DNA of 64,000 nt, from assembly GCF_029919115.1 (NCBI RefSeq), contig NZ_CP123990.1, positions 2,232,001 through 2,296,000 of the forward strand. Reading direction: 5' to 3'. The notes beneath the pieces are model-generated. The model saw only the letters and a list, made by a program, of their open reading frames with translations, made no database searches and was not told where the DNA came from. Both the position numbers and the translations under genes were made by a program. Within the stretch, counting starts at the first letter, position 1; every line of letters starts with the position of its first letter. Below, piece by piece: positions 50,876 to 59,970 of this stretch. The stretch is from Variovorax paradoxus. GTDB lineage: Bacteria > Pseudomonadota > Gammaproteobacteria > Burkholderiales > Burkholderiaceae_C.

Positions 50876-53213
50876 CGACGCCTCCCCGTTCTCCCTTCGC
50901 ACGTGCCGGGCCGCCCAGCTGCAACTCCCACCAGGGCGGCAGCAGCTGCCGGATTTCAGCGCGTGCAAACCGGTCGTCCAGCAGATGCAGCACGCCGCTG
51001 TCTTGTTCGGTGCGAATGACGCGCCCGGCAGCCTGCACCACTTTTTGCAGGCCCGGATAGAGATAGGTGTACTCGTACCCCTTGCCGAAGCGCGCCTGCA
51101 TGCGCTCGCGCGTGATCTCGTTCAGGGCGTTGTATTGCGGCAGGCCCAGGCTCGCGACAAAGGCGCCGATGAGCCGGCTTCCGGGCAGGTCGATGCCTTC
51201 GCCGAAGGCGCCGCCGAGCACGGCAAAGCCGATTCCTCGCCCGCCCTCCTCGAAGCGAGCCACAAAGTCGCGCCGCTCGGCCTCGGCCATGCCGCGGGTT
51301 TGCGTCCACACGGGCACGCCCGGGTGCCTGGCCAAGAATGCCGCGCAGGCTTTTTCAAGGTAGTCGAAGCTGCTGAAGAACGCGAGGTAGTTGCCCGGCA
51401 GGCGCTCGAACTGGGCCCCGATGATTTCGGCCACGCTGCGCAACGATCCGGCGCGGTCGCGGAACCGGGTCGACACGTTCATGGCCACTTCCACGCGCAG
51501 TTGCTGGCTGCAGAAAGGCGACGCCACGTCGAGCAAGGCCGTGTCGGCCGGCAGCCCGAGCGCGTCGCGGTAGAACTCGAAAGGCGACAAGGTGCCCGAA
51601 AAGCAGGTGACCGATGCGGCATCGGCAAACCTCGGTTCGAGAAACGGTGCGGGCACCAGGTTGCGGATGGCCAGGCTGCGCTGCTGCTGGTCTTGCGCGG
51701 GCCCCAGCGTTCGCTCGAAAACCGAATGGTCGCCGAACGATTCGGCCAGCCGCGCGAACTGCAGCGCATCGAAGAAAAAGCGCTGCAGCGGTCCTTGCAG
51801 GGCCTCGGGCGTGGCCGCGAAATATTCGCCCATCGCCATGTTGGCCGCCTGCAGGGCACGCGCAAAACGCTCGGGAACTTCATCGACCACGTCGTACGGC
51901 TCGGCCTGCGATTGCTGCACCGTGTCCCACTCGCGGTAGAGCCGGGCCAGCGGGCCGCGCACCGCCGAGGGAGCCGCGCGGTGAGCTTCTTCGAGCGCCG
52001 GGCCGTCGAGCTGGGCGGTGTACATGCCGCGCGCCCGCTCCAGCAGGTTGTGCGCCTCGTCCACCAGCACGGCTGCGCGCCACTCGGCGTCTTTCATGGT
52101 GGCAAAGAGAAAGGCGCTGCCGTCGAAGTAGTAGTTGTAGTCGCCCACGATCACGTCGCACCAGTGCGCCATTTCCTGCGCAAGGAAATAGGGGCACACG
52201 GTGTGTGCCAGCGCAATGTGCCGCAGCGCCTGCCGGTCGAGCCGGGCGGTGCGCGCGGCCTCTTCCCGTGCGGCGGGCAGGCGGTCGTAGAAGCCTTTGG
52301 CAAGCGGGCATGAGTCGCCGTTGCAGGCCCGGTCTGGGTATTCGCACACCTTCTCGCGCGCGGTGAGCTCGAGCACTCGCACCTGCGCGCAGTCTTTGCC
52401 CAGCAAGCGCAGCGCGTCCAGCGCCACGGCGCGGCCGGAGGTCTTGGCGGTAAGAAAGAAGATCTTGTCGATCTTTTGCGCGGCCCGGGCCTTGAGCAGC
52501 GGAAAGATGGTGGCCAGCGTCTTGCCGATGCCGGTGGGGGCCTGCGCCATGAGGCAGCGGCCGTTCACGGCGGCGCGGTACACGGCCTCTGCCAGTTCAC
52601 GCTGGCCCGCACGGAACGCGCCGTGCGGAAATCCGAGCCGGGCGAGCGCGCCATCGAGCGCTGCATGGTGCGCGGCTTCAGCCTCTGCCCAGGCGCTGTA
52701 GCACGCGCACAAGCGCTCGAAATGCGCCTGCAGCGCCGCCCGCTCGTGCTGCTCTTCGAGCACGGTTTCGTCGCCGGTGGCCAGATCGAGGTACACCAGC
52801 GCCACGGTCATGCGTTCGTAGCCGTGCAGTTCGCACAGCATCCAGCCGTAGGTGCGCGCCTGGGCCCAGTGCAGGGCCCGGTGGTTGCCGCGAATGGCGT
52901 CGAAGTCGCCGCGGAAGGTCTTGATTTCTTCGACCCGGCGTTCGCGCGGATCATGGCCGTCGGCCCGGCCCCGCACCTTGAGCGCGCCCCAGTGCGAAAC
53001 CAGCGCCACCTCGCTCTGGTAGCCATTGCCACGCCGCCCCTGTACCAGCGCGTGGCCGGCCATGCCCTCGAGCGCGCTGGGCGCGGGCACAAAACGCAGG
53101 TCGAGATCGCCCGCCTTGGCCGCAAAGGCACACAGCGCCTTGACGGACACCGTACGCTCCCCGGGCGGATCGATCACCCCGTTCTGCAGCTTGGTCGAAG
53201 GATTCGCGGTCAC
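50862..53213 (-). CDS. nuclease-fused Fe-S superfamily 2 helicase (DinG/XPD type)
   Basis: 783 residues from GTG 53213. Residues ~40-140 carry a PD-(D/E)XK-like nuclease site: D85 in GRADG, E96 and K98 in VEEIKTF. The helicase has Walker A APTGIGKT (226-233), four iron-sulfur cysteines C290, C297, C302 and C340, and the DEAH box LVDEAHNLLERA (385-388). Its late motifs are TCFSGTLSPFEFYRD, GGAFGEGIDLPG and QAAGRVIRTEQD. Such helicases unwind DNA 5'-3' at damage or R-loops. The nuclease domain could trim the strand. First gene of the operon with AlkB; CTGT-N8-ACAG lies 11 bases upstream of the start. Confidence 0.9.
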   Translation of the reverse strand: MTANPSTKLQNGVIDPPGERTVSVKALCAFAAKAGDLDLRFVPAPSALEGMAGHALVQGRRGNGYQSEVALVSHWGALKVRGRADGHDPRERRVEEIKTFRGDFDAIRGNHRALHWAQARTYGWMLCELHGYERMTVALVYLDLATGDETVLEEQHERAALQAHFERLCACYSAWAEAEAAHHAALDGALARLGFPHGAFRAGQRELAEAVYRAAVNGRCLMAQAPTGIGKTLATIFPLLKARAAQKIDKIFFLTAKTSGRAVALDALRLLGKDCAQVRVLELTAREKVCEYPDRACNGDSCPLAKGFYDRLPAAREEAARTARLDRQALRHIALAHTVCPYFLAQEMAHWCDVIVGDYNYYFDGSAFLFATMKDAEWRAAVLVDEAHNLLERARGMYTAQLDGPALEEAHRAAPSAVRGPLARLYREWDTVQQSQAEPYDVVDEVPERFARALQAANMAMGEYFAATPEALQGPLQRFFFDALQFARLAESFGDHSVFERTLGPAQDQQQRSLAIRNLVPAPFLEPRFADAASVTCFSGTLSPFEFYRDALGLPADTALLDVASPFCSQQLRVEVAMNVSTRFRDRAGSLRSVAEIIGAQFERLPGNYLAFFSSFDYLEKACAAFLARHPGVPVWTQTRGMAEAERRDFVARFEEGGRGIGFAVLGGAFGEGIDLPGSRLIGAFVASLGLPQYNALNEITRERMQARFGKGYEYTYLYPGLQKVVQAAGRVIRTEQDSGVLHLLDDRFARAEIRQLLPPWWELQLGGPARAKGERGGVDAIR

Positions 53214-53223
53214 TTGGATGGCA

Positions 53224-53239
53224 CTGTATGAAAGAACAG
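53224..53239. promoter_or_regulatory. LexA (SOS) box, CTGT-N8-ACAG
   Basis: CTGT (53224-53227), ATGAAAGA, ACAG (53236-53239) matches the LexA consensus exactly. On the minus strand a TATACT (-10-like) overlaps the right arm, so LexA would block the helicase-AlkB promoter. Position 11-26 bases ahead of the GTG start supports function. Confidence 0.75.
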
Positions 53240-53327
53240 TATAACGGCGAGCCCGAGGTGGCGCTCCGCATTGCCGCACAAGAACGTCTCGGGGCCTTCT
53301 CCGACACAAAGGACCTCTGACTTCGGC

Positions 53328-53344
53328 AAAACTAGAAAAGTTTT
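53328..53344. promoter_or_regulatory. AAAACT-N5-AGTTTT dyad upstream of hybrid kinase
   Basis: Perfect 6-base arms at 53328-53333 and 53339-53344, 20 bases before the kinase ATG at 53364, in a short AT-rich spot. It may be an operator or simply the AT-rich promoter region. Confidence 0.3.
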
Positions 53345-53363
53345 GCTTACAAATCTCGCCTTA

Positions 53364-56300
53364 ATGAAAACTCCGACCGCGATCGACCCCGATGATTTCG
53401 ACCGCCTGCTGAGCCGAAACCTGAAACTGCCGTTGCTCGGAGGCCTGATCGGCGCCCTGGTGTTCGTTGGCCTGATCGTCTATCTGCTGTCGACCATCGG
53501 CGCGGTCGAGCACTCGGACCGCGTGACGCGCAGCGCAAGCGAGCTGCAGCGGCGCAGCATCGATATGGAAACCGGGCTGCGCGGTTTTCTCATTACGGGC
53601 GACGAGAGCTTTCTGGAGCCCTACCAAACCGCCTTGCCAAGAATCAAGGGTGAGATCGACTCGCTGCGCAAGCTGGTTTCGGACAACCGGCAGCAGCTGG
53701 AGCGGCTGGAGCGCATAGACGCCATCCAGCAGGACTGGAATGAATATGCCCGCGGCCTGATTGCCGTGCGCAAGACCGGCGCCGACTACCAGCAGGCGGT
53801 GCGGCAAGGCCGCGGCAAGCAGCTGAGCGATGCCATGCGCGCCGAGTTCGCGGGGTTTATCGAGACCGAACAGGGCTTGCGTTTTCAGCGCAGCGAACAG
53901 GCCAACCGCACGAGCTGGCTGGTGGTGGGCACGTTCCTGCTGTTCACGCTGCTGTTCACCGGCCTGGTGGCGTACTTCGGCCGGCGGCAGCTGATGCGGC
54001 TTTCGGACAGCTACGACGTGGTGCTGCAGGAGCAAGCCGCGCATGCCGATCGGCTGGCGCAGCAAGCGTGGCTGCGCAGTGCGCAAACAGAGCTGGTGGG
54101 CGACCTGGTGGGCGAACTGAGCGCCAACGACCTGGGCCGCAAGGTCCTGGCCTTTTGCTCGCGTCACCTGGGCAGCGCCGTGGGTGCGCTGTATGTTCGC
54201 GAACGGGACGGGTCGCTGCGCCGCGCGGCGAGCTATGGCTTCTCGATGGAGGCGGAGGCCTCGCCGCAAGTGTTCTCCCCCACCCAGAGCCTGATCGGCC
54301 AGGCTGCGGCGGAGCGGCGGCGCATGCTCATCGAGCCGATCCGGGCGGACTACCTGAAGGTGAATTCGGGCCTGGGCGAAATGGCGCCCTCGGCCGTGCT
54401 GCTGATGCCGGTGTCGAGCAACGGCGTTGTCAACGGCGTGGTCGAGCTGGGCCTTCCGGCCGCGCCCGATTCGCGCGCCAACGAACTGCTCGACCTGGTG
54501 GGCGAAGACATCGGCGACTCGCTGGCAGCAGCCCGCTATCGCGAACAGCTGCAGGACGCGCTGGCCGAAACGCAGCAGCTCAACGAAGAGCTGCAAGTGC
54601 AGCAGGAAGAACTGCGCACCGCCAACGAGGAGCTCGAAGAGCAATCGCGCGCGCTGCGGGCTTCGCAGGCCATGCTTGAAAACCAACAGGCCGAGCTGGA
54701 ACAGACCAACAGCCAGCTTTCCGAGCGCACCGAGGCGCTGGACCAGCGCAACGCCGCCCTGCGCCGGGTGCAGCGCGACCTGGAAGACCGCGCCGACGAG
54801 CTGCAGCGGGCAAGCCGCTACAAATCGGAGTTTCTGGCCAACATGTCGCACGAACTGCGCACGCCTCTCAACAGTGCGCTCATCCTTGCGAAGCTGCTCG
54901 GCGACAACCCGCAGGGCAACCTGAGCCCGGAGCAGGTGAAGTTCGCCGAATCGATCTATTCGTCGGGCAACGACCTGTTGACGCTCATCAACGACATCCT
55001 GGACATCTCCAAGGTCGAGGCGGGCAAGCTGGAGATCGTGGTCGAGAACGTGGCGCTCGACAAACTCGCGCAAAGCCTGGAGAGTACCTTCAAGCCCGTG
55101 GCCGCCGAAAAGCGGCTGGCTTTCAGGCTGGAAATGCGCCCGGGCACGCCGCCCCTGCTGGTGACCGACCGGCACCGGGTCGAGCAGATCCTGAAGAACC
55201 TGCTCTCCAACGCAATCAAGTTCACCGACAGCGGCGAGGTGGCGCTAGTGGTTTCCGCCGCGCCGGACGGCGGTGCGGTCTTCGCGGTTTCGGATTCGGG
55301 CATCGGCATTGCACCCGACCAGCAAGCACTGATCTTCGAAGCCTTTCACCAGGCCGACGGCACCACCAGCCGCCGCTATGGCGGCACGGGCCTGGGCCTT
55401 TCGATTTCGCGCGACCTCACGGGGCTGCTAGGCGGCACGCTCGCGGTGCAGAGCCAGCCTGGGCAGGGCAGCACCTTCACGCTGCAGTTGCCGGCCGTGG
55501 CGCCGCAGGGCTTGCAAGAGCCGGCCCCGGCTCCCGCCAAAGCGGCAGCCGTGCAGGCCCCCTCTCCCATTGCTTTCACAGGACACTCGCCGCCGGTGGC
55601 CCCGGGGCCGCACGGCGCCGTGCCGCCACCGCTTTTTGCCGACGACCGCGAGCTGCCGCGCGACCAGGTGCGCCGGGTGCTCGTGATCGAGGACGAGCCG
55701 CAGTTCGCGCACATCCTCTACGACCTGGCGCACGAGCTTGGCTACCGCTGCCTGGTGGCGCACGGTGCCGCCGACGGCTTTGAATTGGCGCAGCAGTTTG
55801 TGCCCGATGCAATCCTCCTCGACATGCGGCTGCCCGACAGCACCGGCCTGGACGTTCTGCAGCGCCTGAAGGATTCGCCGAAGACGCGCCACATTCCGAT
55901 CCATGTGGTGTCGGCCGCCGACAACGCACAGGCCGCCGCGCTGCACATGGGCGCCATCGGCTATGCGCAGAAGCCGGCCACGCGCGCCGAGCTGATGCAG
56001 GTGTTCGCGAGGCTCGAAGAAAAGCTCACGCAAAAGGTCAAGACCGTGCTGCTGGTCGAAGACGATGCGCTGCAGCGCGAGAGCGTGATCCGGCTCATCG
56101 GCGACGAAGACATCGAGATCATTGCCGTGGGCTCCGGCGGAGAAGCGCTCGAGCTTTTGCGCAGGCGGGTGTTCGACTGCATGATCACCGACCTGCACCT
56201 GCCCGACATGCAGGGCAGCGAGTTGCTCAAGCAGATGGCGGCCGAAGAAATCGTCTCGTTCCCGCCGGTGATCGTCTACACCGGGCGCAACCTCACGCGC

Positions 56301-56855
56301 GACGAAGAGGCCGAACTGCAGCGCTATTCGCGCTCGATCATCATCAAGGGCGCCCGTTCGCCGGAGCGGCTGCTCGACGAGGTCACGCTGTTCCTGCACA
56401 AGGTGGAAGCCGAGCTTTCGAGCGAGCGCCAGGGCATGCTCAAGGCCGCGCGCGGGCGCGACCGCATCTTCGAGGGCCGCACCATCCTGCTGGTGGACGA
56501 CGACGTGCGCAACATCTTCGCGCTGACGAGCGCACTGGAGCAGCGCGGCGCCGCGGTCGAGATCGGCCGCAACGGCCGCGAGGCGCTCGAAAAACTCGCC
56601 CACGTGCGCGAGATCGACCTGGTACTGATGGACGTGATGATGCCGGAGATGGACGGCCTGGAAGCCACGCGCCGCCTGCGCGCCGACCCGCGCTTCGACA
56701 AGCTGCCCGTGATCGCGATTACCGCCAAGGCCATGAAGGACGATCGCGAGCAGTGCCTGGCAGCGGGCGCCAGCGACTACCTGGCCAAGCCTGTGGATTT
56801 GGAGCGCCTGTTCTCGCTCTTGCGCGTGTGGCTGCCGAAAATGGAGCGGCTGTGA
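53364..56855 (+). CDS. hybrid sensor histidine kinase: CHASE3-GAF-HisKA-HATPase-three receivers
   Basis: 1163 residues. Two membrane helices (~22-45 and ~188-210) flank a CHASE3-type periplasmic domain with SIDMETGLRGFLITGDESFLEPY. Then come a GAF domain (~255-400), a long coiled coil (~400-485, TQQLNEELQVQQEELRTANEELEEQ), HisKA with H496 in NMSHELRTPLNS, and an ATPase with DSGIGIAPDQQ and GGTGLGLSIS. Three receivers carry phospho-Asp D820, D943 and D1090. The ATG is chosen over an upstream in-frame codon because it begins MKTPTAIDPDDF just before helix 1. The GTG of cheR overlaps its stop. Likely the sensor of the cassette 53364-59966. Confidence 0.92.
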   Translation: MKTPTAIDPDDFDRLLSRNLKLPLLGGLIGALVFVGLIVYLLSTIGAVEHSDRVTRSASELQRRSIDMETGLRGFLITGDESFLEPYQTALPRIKGEIDSLRKLVSDNRQQLERLERIDAIQQDWNEYARGLIAVRKTGADYQQAVRQGRGKQLSDAMRAEFAGFIETEQGLRFQRSEQANRTSWLVVGTFLLFTLLFTGLVAYFGRRQLMRLSDSYDVVLQEQAAHADRLAQQAWLRSAQTELVGDLVGELSANDLGRKVLAFCSRHLGSAVGALYVRERDGSLRRAASYGFSMEAEASPQVFSPTQSLIGQAAAERRRMLIEPIRADYLKVNSGLGEMAPSAVLLMPVSSNGVVNGVVELGLPAAPDSRANELLDLVGEDIGDSLAAARYREQLQDALAETQQLNEELQVQQEELRTANEELEEQSRALRASQAMLENQQAELEQTNSQLSERTEALDQRNAALRRVQRDLEDRADELQRASRYKSEFLANMSHELRTPLNSALILAKLLGDNPQGNLSPEQVKFAESIYSSGNDLLTLINDILDISKVEAGKLEIVVENVALDKLAQSLESTFKPVAAEKRLAFRLEMRPGTPPLLVTDRHRVEQILKNLLSNAIKFTDSGEVALVVSAAPDGGAVFAVSDSGIGIAPDQQALIFEAFHQADGTTSRRYGGTGLGLSISRDLTGLLGGTLAVQSQPGQGSTFTLQLPAVAPQGLQEPAPAPAKAAAVQAPSPIAFTGHSPPVAPGPHGAVPPPLFADDRELPRDQVRRVLVIEDEPQFAHILYDLAHELGYRCLVAHGAADGFELAQQFVPDAILLDMRLPDSTGLDVLQRLKDSPKTRHIPIHVVSAADNAQAAALHMGAIGYAQKPATRAELMQVFARLEEKLTQKVKTVLLVEDDALQRESVIRLIGDEDIEIIAVGSGGEALELLRRRVFDCMITDLHLPDMQGSELLKQMAAEEIVSFPPVIVYTGRNLTRDEEAELQRYSRSIIIKGARSPERLLDEVTLFLHKVEAELSSERQGMLKAARGRDRIFEGRTILLVDDDVRNIFALTSALEQRGAAVEIGRNGREALEKLAHVREIDLVLMDVMMPEMDGLEATRRLRADPRFDKLPVIAITAKAMKDDREQCLAAGASDYLAKPVDLERLFSLLRVWLPKMERL

Positions 56856-57718
56856 CCTCCACCGCTCCGCCTTCGTCCCTGCCGGCTTCCCCGCCCTCCC
56901 CGTTGAGCAACACGGAGATCGAGCTGCGGCTGCTGATGGAGGCCATCTACCTCAAATACAGCTACGACTTTCGAAACTACACCGTCGCGTCGCAGAAGCG
57001 CCGCGTGCTGCATGCGCTGGCGCAGCTCGGGCTGCCGAGCATTTCGGCGCTGCAGGAAAAAGTGCTGCGAGACCCCGCCCTGTTCGGCCGGCTGCTGCAA
57101 TACCTGACGATTCCGGTGAGCGAGATGTTTCGCGACCCGGCCTATTTTCTGGCGCTGCGCCAGCATGTGGTGCCCATCTTGCACACCTACCCTTCGGTGA
57201 AGGTGTGGGTGGCGGGTTGCAGCACGGGCGAAGAGGTGTTTTCGCTAGCGATCTTGCTGAGGGAAGAAGGCCTGCTCTCGCGCACGCAGATCTATGCCAC
57301 CGACATCAATCCCGCCTCGCTCGAAAAGGCGCGGCAGGGCATCTTTCCGATCGAGGCGGTGCGCGGGTACACGGCCAACTACCAGCGCGCGGGCGGGCGC
57401 AGTTCTTTCTCCGACTACTACACGGCCGCCTACGAGGCCGCCCGCTTCGACCCATCGCTGTGCGCCGACGTCATCTTTGCCGACCACAGCCTGGCAACGG
57501 ACAGCGTGTTTGCCGAGACGCAGCTGGTGTCTTGCCGCAATGTGCTCATCTATTTCAACCGCGAACTGCAAGACCGCGCGCTGGGCCTGTTCCACGAATC
57601 GCTCTGCCACCGTGGGTTTCTTGGGCTGGGTGCAAAGGAAAGCATCGATTTTTCGAGCTACTCGCAACGCTTCGATGCGCATTCGCAGCCGGAGCGCATC
57701 TACCGCAAGGCCACATGA
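56852..57718 (+). CDS. CheR-type protein-glutamate methyltransferase
   Basis: 288 residues from GTG 56852 (overlap GTGA). N-terminal helices YDFRNYTVASQKRRVLHAL bind the substrate. The SAM site is VWVAGCSTGEEVFSLAILL, a CheR signature, followed by IYATDINPASLEKARQGIFP and LVSCRNVLIYFNRELQ. CheR methylates glutamates on chemoreceptors, but none is coded nearby. It is translationally linked to the sensor kinase and to CheB, so its target may be the kinase's coiled coil (inference). Confidence 0.9.
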   Translation: MTSTAPPSSLPASPPSPLSNTEIELRLLMEAIYLKYSYDFRNYTVASQKRRVLHALAQLGLPSISALQEKVLRDPALFGRLLQYLTIPVSEMFRDPAYFLALRQHVVPILHTYPSVKVWVAGCSTGEEVFSLAILLREEGLLSRTQIYATDINPASLEKARQGIFPIEAVRGYTANYQRAGGRSSFSDYYTAAYEAARFDPSLCADVIFADHSLATDSVFAETQLVSCRNVLIYFNRELQDRALGLFHESLCHRGFLGLGAKESIDFSSYSQRFDAHSQPERIYRKAT

Positions 57719-58320
57719 AGCCGACCGCACCTCAACCCCCGGAGCGGCGCGTCGAAGCCGTGGTGCTTGGCGCATCCGCGGGCGGCATCGAGGCGTTGTT
57801 CACGCTGCTGAATGGCCTTCCGCCGTCATGGAGCCTGCCCGTGGTGATCGTGCTGCACGTGCCCGAAAACCACGAGAGCCACCTGCCCCAGATCTTTGCC
57901 GACCGCCTGCACCTGCCTGTGCACGAGGCTGCGGACAAGATGCCGCTCGCGGCCGGGCATGTGTACTTCGCACCGCCTGGCTATCACCTGTCGATCGAGC
58001 GCGACCGGCGGTTTTCGCTCAGCTGTGAGCCGCCGGTGCATTTTTCGCGGCCCTCGATCGACGTACTGATGAGTTCGGCCGCCGACGCCTACGGCCCTGC
58101 GCTTGCCGGCATGCTGCTTACCGGCGCGAACGAAGACGGCGCCGAAGGACTCCAACGCATTCAGCAGGCCGGCGGCATCACAGCCGTTCAGGACCCCAAC
58201 GAAGCACAGATTTCCATCATGCCCCAAGCGGCCATTGCCTTGCATTCCCCTGATCACGTGCTACCCCTGCGCGAGCTTCGCGCATTGCTCTTGCAACTGG
58301 AGTCCGCCCATGCCCATTGA
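57715..58320 (+). CDS. CheB-type methylesterase without receiver domain
   Basis: 201 residues from ATG 57715 overlapping the cheR stop (ATGA). Catalytic triad positions are S21 (LGASAGGIEAL), H48 (VLHVPENH) and an Asp in LLTGANEDGAEG. PGYHLSIERD and the late ISIMPQAAIALHSPDHVLPL fit CheB. Classical CheB carries an N-terminal receiver; here it is lacking, and free receivers are supplied by neighbouring genes. It overlaps the next kinase gene by 11 bases. Confidence 0.9.
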   Translation: MKPTAPQPPERRVEAVVLGASAGGIEALFTLLNGLPPSWSLPVVIVLHVPENHESHLPQIFADRLHLPVHEAADKMPLAAGHVYFAPPGYHLSIERDRRFSLSCEPPVHFSRPSIDVLMSSAADAYGPALAGMLLTGANEDGAEGLQRIQQAGGITAVQDPNEAQISIMPQAAIALHSPDHVLPLRELRALLLQLESAHAH

Positions 58321-59530
58321 CGTCGAGAGCAAGTTGCTGATCGTCGATGACCTGCCAGAAAACCTTCTTGCGCTCGAGGCCCTGATTCGCGGCCCCGGGC
58401 GCGCGGTGTACCGCGCAACTTCGGCCGAGGAAGCGCTTGCGCTGCTGCTCGACCACGAGTTTGCGCTGGCCATTCTCGATGTGCAGATGCCCGGCATGAA
58501 CGGCTTCGAGCTGGCCGAGCTCATGCGCGGCACGGAGCGCACGCGGCACATTCCCATCATCTTTGTGAGCGCGGCGGGCCGCGAGCTCAACTACGCCTTC
58601 CAGGGCTATGAAAGCGGCGCAGTCGACTTCCTGCACAAGCCGCTCGACCCGCATGCGGTCACGAGCAAGGTCAACGTGTTCGTCGACCTGCACCGCCACC
58701 GCAAGGCGCTCGGCCAGGAGATGGAAAAGCTCGCTGCCGCCAACCACAAGCAGGAAGAACTGGTGCAGCAGCTGCGGCATACGCAGCGGGAGCTGGAGCG
58801 TGCGGTGCAGATGCGAGACGATTTCATGTCGATGGTTTCGCACGAGCTGCGCACGCCACTCAACACCCTTTACCTCGAAACGCAGCTGCGGCAGCTGCAT
58901 GTGGCCAAGGGCAACCTGGAGTCGTTTGCAGCGGACCGCCTGCCCTCGATGATCGAACGCGACCAGCGGCAGATACGCAACATGGTGCGGCTGATCGACG
59001 ACATGCTCGACGTGACGCGCATGCGAAGGGACGCGCTGTCGATACAGCCCAAGTCGGTAGACCTGGCCGCCCTTGCACGGGCCGTGGTGGAAGGCCTGCG
59101 GCAGCAGGCGGAAGCCGCAGGCTCGGTGATTGCGCTCGAAGCGCCGGGCGAGCTGCGCGGTGTGTGGGACGAGTTCCGCATCGAGCAGGTGCTGACCAAC
59201 CTGCTGACCAACGCGCTGCGCTACGGCCGCGGCAAACCTGTCGAGATGATGCTGGGCCAGGCCGACGGCACGGCGCGCATCACCGTGCGCGACCAGGGGA
59301 TCGGCATTGCGCCGGAAGACCAGCAACGCATCTTCGAGCAGTTCGAGCGCACCGACGACAGCCGCAAGCACGCATCCGGCCTCGGCCTTGGCCTCTACAT
59401 CACGCGGCAGATCGTGTGCCTGCACAACGGCCGCATCGAGGTGGAGAGTACGCCGGGCGAAGGGGCGCTGTTCCGCGTCGAACTGCCGCTGGAGGCCGTC
59501 GCCGCGACTGCGGCGCCAACGCAGGCGTAG
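58310..59530 (+). CDS. receiver-histidine kinase (REC-HisKA-HATPase)
   Basis: 406 residues from ATG 58310. It is soluble. The receiver (1-~125) has VDDLPENLLALEALI and D57 in LAILDVQMPGMNG. A coiled coil leads to HisKA with H178 in MVSHELRTPLNTLYLE, and the ATPase has DQGIGIAPEDQQRIFEQFER and GLGLGLYITRQIVCLHNG. The layout suggests it is switched by phosphotransfer from the large hybrid kinase upstream, making a relay. Overlaps cheB by 11 bases. Confidence 0.92.
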   Translation: MPIDVESKLLIVDDLPENLLALEALIRGPGRAVYRATSAEEALALLLDHEFALAILDVQMPGMNGFELAELMRGTERTRHIPIIFVSAAGRELNYAFQGYESGAVDFLHKPLDPHAVTSKVNVFVDLHRHRKALGQEMEKLAAANHKQEELVQQLRHTQRELERAVQMRDDFMSMVSHELRTPLNTLYLETQLRQLHVAKGNLESFAADRLPSMIERDQRQIRNMVRLIDDMLDVTRMRRDALSIQPKSVDLAALARAVVEGLRQQAEAAGSVIALEAPGELRGVWDEFRIEQVLTNLLTNALRYGRGKPVEMMLGQADGTARITVRDQGIGIAPEDQQRIFEQFERTDDSRKHASGLGLGLYITRQIVCLHNGRIEVESTPGEGALFRVELPLEAVAATAAPTQA

Positions 59531-59606
59531 GCGCCCTCCTACTGCATGCCGTGCAATTGGCCGGGATACTGTGAGGTTCGCCCTAGCTGATGGAAAGCGT
59601 GCCACT

Positions 59607-59966
59607 GTGAATGTGCTGATCGTCGACGACAACCAGGCCGCGGCCGACCTGCTGCAGGAACTGCTGACCCTGCAGGACCATACCGCCCGCTGCACCTACA
59701 CGGCGCAGCAGGCCATGGACGCGGCCAAGGCGGAGCACTTCGATGCAGCGCTCATCGACCTGACCCTGCCCGATTTTCCGGGTACCGAGGTGGCGCGGCG
59801 CTTGCGCTCCGAGGCCTCGGAAGGCGCCCCGCGGCTGCTGGTGGCCATTTCGGGTTTTTCAGCAGAAGACGCGGCCGGCGCCTCGGCGCGGAACCTTTTC
59901 GACCACCATCTTCAAAAGCCGATCGATTTCGGCCAGCTCGCCGCGATTCTTTCCGCGCCGCAGTAG
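59607..59966 (+). CDS. single-domain response regulator
   Basis: 119 residues from GTG 59607 (reading VNVLIVDDNQAAADLL); an upstream in-frame GTG would add about 12 residues. Phospho-Asp is D51 in AALIDLTLPDFPG, with a late Lys in HHLQKPIDFG. No output domain. It follows the receiver-kinase gene by 76 bases and is probably the diffusible end of the relay, or a phosphate sink. It converges on the cyclase gene with four bases between. Confidence 0.88.
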   Translation: MNVLIVDDNQAAADLLQELLTLQDHTARCTYTAQQAMDAAKAEHFDAALIDLTLPDFPGTEVARRLRSEASEGAPRLLVAISGFSAEDAAGASARNLFDHHLQKPIDFGQLAAILSAPQ

Positions 59967-59970
59967 GTTT

